64,000 nucleotides of DNA from Rhabdornis inornatus. Its lineage: Eukaryota; Chordata; Aves; Passeriformes; Rhabdornithidae. The stretch is taken from NCBI GenBank assembly GCA_013397075.1, contig VWZS01008191.1, positions 126,098 through 190,097 of the forward strand. The letters are read 5' to 3'. Positions 56,845 to 64,000 of this stretch are shown here, in pieces. The translations under genes were made by a program, and so were the position numbers. Each line of letters begins with the position of its first letter. Position 1 is the first letter of the stretch. The notes beneath the pieces were generated by a model. That model was not told where the DNA came from. It worked only from the letters and a program-made list of their open reading frames with translations, and did no database searches.

Positions 56845-58520
56845 TAGCTTTGCCATGAATATTCAGTTGAAACATAGATCTGTTCCAAATGTATTGGGCT
56901 GCCAGTTGCAATTGCATCGTATTACTGTAACCAGGAAGGTCGAGATGCCTTGGAGAGGGACTGACTGTGGAGTTCCTCTGGAGCTTTGCAGTGGGAATGC
57001 TGCTTGAGGAGGAGGCTGAGGTGCACTGAGCACAGCCCATCCCTGCTGGCTTCACCAAAAATGGATGTTGCCCAGACCTCCAACAAGCTGAGATGAGAGA
57101 TGAGCTCCCAGGCCCAAATCTTGGTGCCAGTTGGAGTCAGATGGAGCTCATTGATCTCAGCAGGACCCAGCACTGGCCCTCTCTGGTGACAGAGATGTGG
57201 GGTGAAAAGTCCCCACATCCTGTCCCAGCTGAGCTCTGTAGAGATGTTCTGTAGAAACTGTTTTCATTTATGGTTTAGGGAAACCAGAAATGCTCAGGCA
57301 CAGCTGAATTTCGAGTGAGGAGAGAGAGTGGAGTGAGTTTCTGCCTTGGGAACGAATGGGTGATGTTGGCTCGGTGTTTCTCAGCCAGGTGATATTGAGG
57401 AGCTGGTTCTGGAGGCTCGGGGCAATATTCCTGCCATCAGGGACTGAATTCACAAAAGGTGCTTGTAGAAAAGTTATTTCTTTTCCTTCTGCAGCTGCAC
57501 CTTGTGCTGACTAAAATGAACATGTTGATTTCACAGCCTTTCACTTTCAATATCCACCCAGGATGTTGTGTGCACTACCTTCATGATACAGGATGCTTTT
57601 CCAGTGGTGAAGGAAATCAAGCTTCCTTTATGGTACTATCCCATTTTTTATAACATCTCCTTGGTTTATACTGTTTGTTTTATAATGAAGCAATACGATG
57701 GATATATATATTAGTGCTTTTTTCATATATTGCACTGTACATTGGAAAGTAACAGACACACAACAGGGAAATGCTTTCAAAGCTAAAAATTATTTCTTTT
57801 ATTTTGAGCCTGAGTCTGATCACAGTTATTCCAATATCAATCTAGAATAATTCCACAGAAGGAAGTGGATTTGATTCAGATTTACGAAGATACTGCTGAG
57901 GAAAGAATTTGCCCTGTGATAGTCTTCAAAAAAATGTAATATTCAAACAAAAGATAATAAGGATCTGTAAAGGAATGTGGAGGTTTCCTCCTGTTGTGGT
58001 CAACACTCAGGTTTTTCTAAAGAAGCTCTAAGGCTGCACTTCAGATAGTCATAGAATAAATAATTATACTTTGATTCATTAGCTCAAGGCAATTAACATC
58101 TGTTTACATTTTCTTTTGAAATTTAAGCAAAAGAGAATCAATTGAAGGGAACTTTTAAAATCCTATGCAGGGCTCTGTTCAAAAAGTGAAAGGTTTATGA
58201 GAAGTTCATTACATATACTTTCAAAATATTTTCCTAGAGGTTAAAAATTATGCTTGTAAGTGATTAAACTGTGTAGATAACTAATGAGATGTGTGGGGAT
58301 TTATTTCCTGTAGATGAAAAGATACAGCTGTATGAAAGATTTTAATACAATGAATGTTTTACTGAAATTCCTGGAGGTAAATGGGTATTAATAAAGTGGA
58401 AACTTCAGTTTGCTTGACATACAAAAAAGAAAAAAAACCAAACACACAAAAAAAGTCAAATGCAAGATATGCTGTTAGATGCTGAGTTCAAATCAATAAA
58501 TGTCTTGCATCAGCTGTCAC
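55727..58520 (+). other. OBSCN: Likely 3' untranslated region of the A-type transcript
   Basis: After the stop codon there is about 2.8 kb with no recognised mobile element and several AATAAA signals: 55783-55788, 56664-56669, 58390-58395 and 58495-58500. The last one is followed by a GT-rich stretch (gttgggtttctgtgttctttgtt), the usual layout of a cleavage site. A poly-A run lies near 56814-56835. The end is inferred from sequence only. Confidence 0.45.
58495..58500 (+). promoter_or_regulatory. Candidate polyadenylation signal AATAAA
   Basis: AATAAA followed within about 30-55 bases by a GT-rich element. It is the best-looking of the signals after the A-type stop codon; those at 55783, 56664 and 58390 are alternatives. 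Confidence 0.4.
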
Positions 58521-60536
58521 TGAACTCGTTGGGTTTCTGTGTTCTTTGTTACAGCACTTGATATTCCATCAGCTCATCCTCTTCTCCTGCTGACTTCAGC
58601 AAGAGTTGGGTTGCAATCCAGAATATTAATGCAGTTGGGCTCTGGCTCCTTTTTAATGGACAGTTTCAGGAGTGTTGAAGTGGAAAAAACCTGGTTTTAG
58701 GGATATTTCCAACTCAGGAATCTTGAATGATTCACATTCTCTTGGGTCCTTCTCTGAGACTGAACTGGAGCTTCAAAATATGTGTCAGCCTTGAGTTCCT
58801 GGGGATGGGCTGAAGTTGTGGGGTGGAAAGGCTCAAGGCTGAGATTTTAGAGCTGGGAGAGAGCTTGTCCATCACAGGCTGTCATCACTGTGGTGTTTGT
58901 TAGTTCTGTGTGTCTTTGGGGATATTAAAGTTGCTCAGCCTGAATCAGTGTCCAAAAGAAGGAAGTGGTGTAATGTCCCCTAGGCAGGGAGGAAAGTGCT
59001 GGTATTAGAGCATGGAGGAGACCAGTGATTATATATAGCCTCTATATCTATACACCTGTGAGTATATTTCCTAATTGAGTGTTTCATGCCTTTGCAATCA
59101 TTTCACTCACTGGCAGCTGCCCAGTCCACAGGACAGCACCAGTTGGCAGAAATCACAGCAGGAGCACCAGAGAATCCAGGTATTTCTCTAGGAAAATACT
59201 TAATGTCTTCCAGCCAGCCCAGTGCTGATGAACACTGATGGGCAGTCTGGGACATCATGTGAGCAAATCTTGCTTTTTTCCATCAACACGTTAAGGAAAG
59301 AAATACTTTGTCACCATCGTGATCATTGAAAAGAAAAATCAACTGGGATGTCTTCATCCACACACAGCCTTCAACTTTATTTTCTCAGGTCTATCATGAG
59401 AATTGACTTCCTTGAGGCCGGGAAAGGAGCAGAATCAAAACCCCTACAGGACATGCTCATTAATGTCAATGATGTTAAACAAGTCAGAGCTGTTTATTCC
59501 AAATGCTCTTATTTTTCTCTCAAACCATGTGATGATTTGACTTTTCTCTCTTGCTTGGTGAGCAATCACATCATGAATGTGATCATTGTCTTAATCTGAT
59601 CTGCATTTTCTCTGTCTTCATGATTACTTGGGGGCTTCCCTGGGTACCATCCATCCCTTTGTTGTGCCTCTTCAGGATTTGTGGAAGTTTTATTGGGCAG
59701 GAGATCGGGTGAGATGAGCTCCTGCAGTCTGTGATCCCATCCCAGCCTTCTACACCCAAACCCATCAGAAATATTCAGACACTGTGAAGTAGGACAAACA
59801 CATCACCCTAGAGCAAGGAGTGGCTTTTCTGCCAGACTTTGATGAAAAGGAACAGCCCTGCCTTCATTCCCTGCCCTTCTCCAGAGTCACTGACGAGGCT
59901 GATTCCTGTTCACTCCTTTTCCTCCCCTGTGAGATAATGTCTTCCTTGCACATGGGGTCTGTACCAGTGCAATGGATTCATTTCCTTGGTCTTACCCAGT
60001 GGTTGGTTCTTCCTCCAGAGGGTGCTGGGCACTGCCCAGGCTCCCCAGGGAATGGGCACAGCCCCAAAGCTGCCAGAGCTCCAGGAGTGTTGGGATAACA
60101 CTCCCAGGAACGGGGTGGGATTGTTGGGGTGACTGTGCAGGGCCAGGAGATGGACTGGATGATCCTGGTGGATCCCTTCCCATTGAGGATATTCTGTGAT
60201 TCTATGATTATTAAAGTTATTTTTGACAGACCAACCAATGTCAGGTTGAGCTGGGAGATGGATCCTTTGTTCCACTGTCTGGGAACAGACCAGATGTTCA
60301 CACAGGTGGCACAGTGTCTCCAGCCTGCTGAGAAACAACTTTCCAAGGCATTTTGTGCCAACCTTCTTATTTTAACTCTCAGCTACATTCCTTCTTGCTG
60401 GACTAAGCATTTATTCATCAACTCTCTTCTCTAGGAGGGAAAAATGATATGGTTGCAGGTATTTCCATGGGTTGGATGGTGCTACTGGTCTTTTTTTTTG
60501 CCCTGAAGAGAGAAAAGTTGTTGTTCTTGTCTGTAG
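58521..60536. other. Stretch between the A-type 3' UTR and the B-type exons
   Basis: No supported exon. A forward CR1 tail lies at 59990-60210 (ggatgatcctggtggatccc, ending gattctatgat). Confidence 0.5.
59990..60210 (+). mobile_element. CR1 3' fragment
   Basis: gatggactggatgatcctgg to tattctgtgattctatgat: a forward CR1 of a divergent subtype. Confidence 0.75.
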
Positions 60537-60797
60537 GAATGACTTCCCCCCAGCCAGAGACGGAGACTTCCGTGCAGGCTTCGCTCCAGCGCGCTGATCA
60601 GGAGATCAAGACAGCCCTGAAAAAACTGATGGACTCGGCATCCCTGCTGGTGACTCTTCCCCCAGGCATGAGAGCAGATGGTGGCCTTGGCCTTGGCCCT
60701 GCTGGGGCTGCTCCTTGCCAGCTCTCAGGGCCAGCAGCCGGGCCCTCTGTGGTAGTCCATGAAGCCAGTACCCAAACCCAGGCTGCCGAAGGCCATG
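60537..60797 (+). CDS. OBSCN: Obscurin B-type specific exon (start of the kinase linker)
   Basis: A 261-bp phase 1-1 exon with a ttgttgttcttgtctgtag acceptor and catg|gtaggt donor. It encodes GMTSPQPETETSVQASLQRA, then DQEIKTALKKLMDSASLL, a likely helix, and ends in STQTQAAEGH. It fits directly onto the exon at 44370 (phase 1), skipping the A-type tail. That matches the known way the giant isoform continues to the kinases. Confidence 0.75.
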
Positions 60798-60914
60798 GTA
60801 GGTTTGGCATGAAGGTGGGAGGTGGCCCCTGGGAGTTGAGAGACAGAAAAATATTGAACGTGCCAGTAATGATGTTTTTAACCTCGTTTTGCTGTGTCAT
60901 TGTGTTTTGAGCAG

Positions 60915-60959
60915 ATGAAGATGATGAGAGGGCGTTCAGACCCAAAGAAACATTGGAGG
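60915..60959 (+). CDS. OBSCN: Probable obscurin B-type exon (45 bp)
   Basis: It encodes DEDDERAFRPKETLE in phase 1-1, between tgtgttttgagcag and gagg|gtgggt. It lies only 117 bp after the previous exon. It is acidic and in frame with both neighbours. Confidence 0.6.
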
Positions 60960-62882
60960 GTGGGTTGGGGTTAGGCGGGATCTAAGTTTGGGGCAGATCT
61001 TTCTGGAAGCAGGAGCTGTTTGAAAACCATGTCTGAGATAGAGTTTGGTTCATCACCTGCCCAAAATTAAGGAATAGGGGATTTTTTTCCACCACTGAAC
61101 TTTTCCCCTGGTCTTGCTTCAAGTACTTTTGGGGGAGAAATTGGGATGAGATCCCTCCTTTACATTCAGAGAAGCCATTTGGGTTTTGATTTGATGGGAT
61201 GGGTAAGGGTGGTTGTTTTTATTTTATTATTTGCTGTAAACAAGCTGGAAATGTCTTTAATATCCTGGACCAACTGTCAGAGACTATCCAGGGGGTTGGG
61301 TGCCTTACATTCAACTGCATTTCACTGACCCTGGAGCCTGGACAGACTCCTTGCAGCTTCTGTGTGACTAAAACCATCCATGTATGTGGCTGTGTCTTGC
61401 CAGGAGAACAATTCCTTTGTCTTTCTGTTGTTTTTAAAAATCATGAATGAATGACAACCCTTCCACTCTTCCTCTGCTTCTGCTATAACAACTTGTCTAA
61501 TCTGTGTCAAGTCAGAATAACTGTTCTCCACCACTGTTAACTTAAAGGACAATGCTAAGTAGCCTTCAGCCCTCAGACTCCAGATAATTCCTTAAAAAAG
61601 AAATATTCTCACTTAAAACGTAACAAGAATAAAAGCTGTTCATGGAATCAGACCCAAAATAAGAGCATTAAAAAAAAAGTCAGGGTTTTAAAACCTTTTT
61701 CCCTTTCTAGTCAAAAATCACCTTTGGAAATAATCCTCTGGTGGAGTGGGATGACTCAAGAATCCTAAGTAAAATGTCACCTAGAAGATTATTTCCTCAG
61801 TCACAGCTAAAGAGAAAATACAATAATGGATGAGACAGTTTGGCAGTCTTTCATCTGAAAACTAAACATGTTCTGGGAATTATTTGAATCAGATGGAGAC
61901 TTGACACCTCTCTCTATGATCTCTGCCTTATTTAAAAAGGAGGTAAATATTTCAATAGTGCTGGTGAGAGGAAAGTACAATCCCACAACCTGGGATCTCT
62001 GATCCAGTAATGCCTTGAATAACCATGTTTTCCACCCCAATGGAGCTGTTTTATGTGATTTCTAGAAACAGCTGCTCTTTTCCAAAACCAGACAGCACCA
62101 AACATCCCTAGAGCACTCCCTAAAATATTCCTACCTGCTGGGTAGAAGACTCCTCTGGATTTAACCTTTTCTCCTTAAATGCAAAAGGAGATGATGCACT
62201 TTATCTTACAGTGTAATTCCAATGGTCAATATCAAAAGACAATCAGGTACTTTTGGAATGTGAGATCAAACCAGGTTTTGAAGCTATATCTGATAAAATG
62301 ATTGATAATAAAAGAAGAAAAATAACTGAAACGGCCATCAAGCTGCACCATCTTTTGGTTTCATCGAGCCCCAGATGCCAAACCTTGTTCTGGGTTCTGG
62401 TGTAACTAGAGCTGTACAAGGACATTTTCCAGTGCAGGTGCAGCAATGCTGATGCTAAAATACCACCAGGTCCTCTGTAGGAGTCCATATTTCCTCCCAA
62501 TCGATCATATCCTCAGCCAGGACCTGCTTTGACCACCAGTTCACATCGATCTGAGCTCACTCATGTCCCTGATGCTGTGTGTGATCACAGCAGTGAGTGA
62601 GGAACTGCTGAATGGAAGAATTCACGTGGGCAAAGCTAACACTGGGTTTCCCTGGAATGCATTTCAGTGGTGGACTTGGCAGTGCTGGGCTGATGGCTGG
62701 ACTTGTTTTTAAAGGTCTTTTTCAACCTGGACGATTCTGTGATTCCATGACTTCCTCACAGCCATGAGCTGGAACTCAAACACAGTTAAATTATCTCCTA
62801 TAAAGGCTGTGTGAACCCACACAATCCTTCTAGATGATTTATATTTCCCTGTCCCTACTGCCTTTCCCACCTTTCCTTACAG
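60960..62882. other. Intron between B-type exons
   Basis: No further exon recognised. A forward CR1 stub lies at 62660-62753 (ggacttggcagtgctgggct to ttctgtgattccatgac). Confidence 0.5.
62660..62753 (+). mobile_element. CR1 3' stub
   Basis: gatggctggacttgttttta and tctttttcaacctggacgat followed by tctgtgattcc. Confidence 0.85.
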
Positions 62883-62891
62883 AACAGTCAG
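62883..62891 (+). CDS. OBSCN: Candidate obscurin microexon (9 bp) or the start of a longer exon
   Basis: A very strong acceptor (cctttcccacctttccttacag) is followed after only nine bases by a strong donor (tcag|gtgagc). It encodes E-Q-S in phase 1-1. The frame stays open past 63248, so a longer exon using a later donor is also possible. This is weak without transcript support. Confidence 0.35.
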
Positions 62892-63124
62892 GTGAGCCCA
62901 GTCAGCCAAGTGCCACCACTTTGGTGCTGTCCAAGCCCTTTGCTTTGTGTGCTCTTTGCAAAAGTGCCAAATTCTCCTCTAACTTTCAGTGGCTGCACCC
63001 AGCTGAGGTCGGGTGGACTCAGTTCTGGCACCAGGCACACCAGAGATGGCTCCAAAGGTTGTCTCTGGGTTTCAGGTGTGGTCTCACTGGGGGTGTGTCT
63101 AATTTGCCTGATTTCTGCTGGCAG

Positions 63125-63248
63125 CCAAAGCACAGAGGCAGGTTCCAGCTGAAGAACCAGGGGTGCCAAAGCCCAGCCCTGCTCCTTCCAGGGAAGAGGA
63201 GGCTGCTGGAGGTGAAAGCACTCAGGAACACACTGTTCCCATCGACAG
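63125..63248 (+). CDS. OBSCN: Probable obscurin B-type linker exon
   Basis: A 124-bp exon, phase 1 to 2, with a gatttctgctggcag acceptor and acag|gtaaat donor. It encodes AKAQRQVPAEEPGVPKPSPA, then PSREEEAAGGESTQEHTVPI. Its Pro, Glu and Ala richness suits a flexible linker before the kinase region, which lies beyond the window. Confidence 0.6.
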
Positions 63249-63469
63249 GTAAATACCCACTTCCACATATCCAGGTAATACACGTGGATTTCTGAATGGG
63301 GCAGATTTTGGTGCAAGAAAAGCAAGCCTTCTTGGTGGTCCTGAACAGCTTCTTGTAGGTTTGTCATTATTTTCATAATCCTGGTTGTAATGGGTTAACT
63401 GCACCACCTAATTAGTGGCTTTTCTTAATTTTCTTCTGTCTCTACTCAGAGTCAGGATTAAAAACACAA

Positions 63470-63995
63470 AAGAGATTAATTTCTCGTGTTTGGACTTGGT
63501 TGTTTATTAAATCTTATCTAAAGTACAGAGAGTTCTGCAACACTTCTAGCTACCAGCTAAAAGTGAGCAAAATGGAGGTGAATGTAGCTTGTTACAAGGT
63601 CTTTTAAAGCTAAACAGTCTAATAGAGAATTAACACCTATATTATTTATACTTTTGACCCAATAATCAAATACCTGTGACCTGCAGTGCAGCACTGACTG
63701 ACCAACCAGAAACTACTGCCTGAAACCACAAAGAGAGAAGAACACCAAAAGAGACAACTCCCAAGAGCCTCCATCTTGTCCCATACCTATTGCTATATTA
63801 TAAAAACCTCAGATTCCAAACCCTTCACCATGTGAAATCACACACTTCTATTCAAACTACACACCCATGATTTTAACTCCATCACTCAGTTTTGGAAGCC
63901 TTCTCCAAGGCCTCTGGTCAAGAGCAGTGTTCTCCAGGGGGTCAGTGTCAGAAAGCACAGAAAGCTCAAAACTCCCAGGCTTCAGGGTTCCAACA
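63470..63995 (-). mobile_element. LTR-like element, copy 2 (probably minus strand)
   Basis: Homologous to the element at 33190-33721. Read on the minus strand it starts TGTTGGAACC near 63995. Reading left to right, ggttgtttattaa near its left edge is the reverse of an AATAAA-type signal, as expected close to an LTR 3' end. No internal genes in the window. Confidence 0.6.
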
Positions 63996-64000
63996 CCTGG

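Noticed and set aside
59390..59558. An open stretch between a tttattttctcag acceptor and a ttgcttg|gtgagc donor
   Set aside because: The phases (2 to 0) do not fit either the exon at 44370 or that at 60537, and the peptide has no resemblance to obscurin linker sequence.

Overview
The window is a stretch of vertebrate nuclear DNA, almost certainly from a bird. The marks are long GT-AG introns and about 20 truncated CR1 LINE tails on both strands. Their 3' ends carry the familiar 'acagaatggtttgggttggaagggacc' type sequence. There are also bird-like LTR fragments and microsatellites. A passerine is plausible from the LTR types, but this is an inference.

Essentially the whole window is one gene on the + strand: the 3' half of obscurin (OBSCN), the giant sarcomeric scaffold and RhoGEF protein of muscle M-bands and Z-disks. 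Both gene ends lie outside. From left to right the exons encode:
(1) a tandem array of single-exon Ig domains, all in 1-1 phase (417-18577);
(2) one fibronectin type III domain (20354-20641) and another Ig (22067-22339);
(3) a 1,356-bp exon with an acidic linker, an IQ motif, an Ig domain, a second acidic linker and a short alpha/beta-looking segment (23367-24722);
(4) three more Ig domains, two of them split between exons (25281-28865), then a run of small linker exons including a 20-bp microexon (29632-31118);
(5) the SH3 (31504-31704), DH/RhoGEF (32877-37154) and PH (38244-39614) signalling cassette;
(6) two further split Ig domains (40955-44475);
(7) the C-terminal tail of the short A-type isoform, with two stretches that look like the ankyrin-binding sites, ending in a TGA at 55724-55726.
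Downstream are three or four small in-phase exons (60537-63248). They fit the start of the linker to the kinase domains of the long B-type isoform. The kinases themselves are beyond the window. Exon phases agree at every junction from SH3 to the stop codon.

The most useful observations are as follows. One Ig exon (1407-1673) carries an in-frame TGA between two compensating frameshifts. There is a clear false duplication of about 0.6 kb bounded by single Ns (5718-6343). The exon phases allow a choice between the A-type tail and the B-type continuation. Two unlisted cassette-exon candidates lie in the intron before the A-type tail (45250-45300 and 45842-45883). A compact alpha/beta-like segment in the obscurin linker (24500-24646) fits no named domain. 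Several mobile elements are nested. No bacterial-type system, CRISPR array, RNA gene or second protein-coding gene could be supported.
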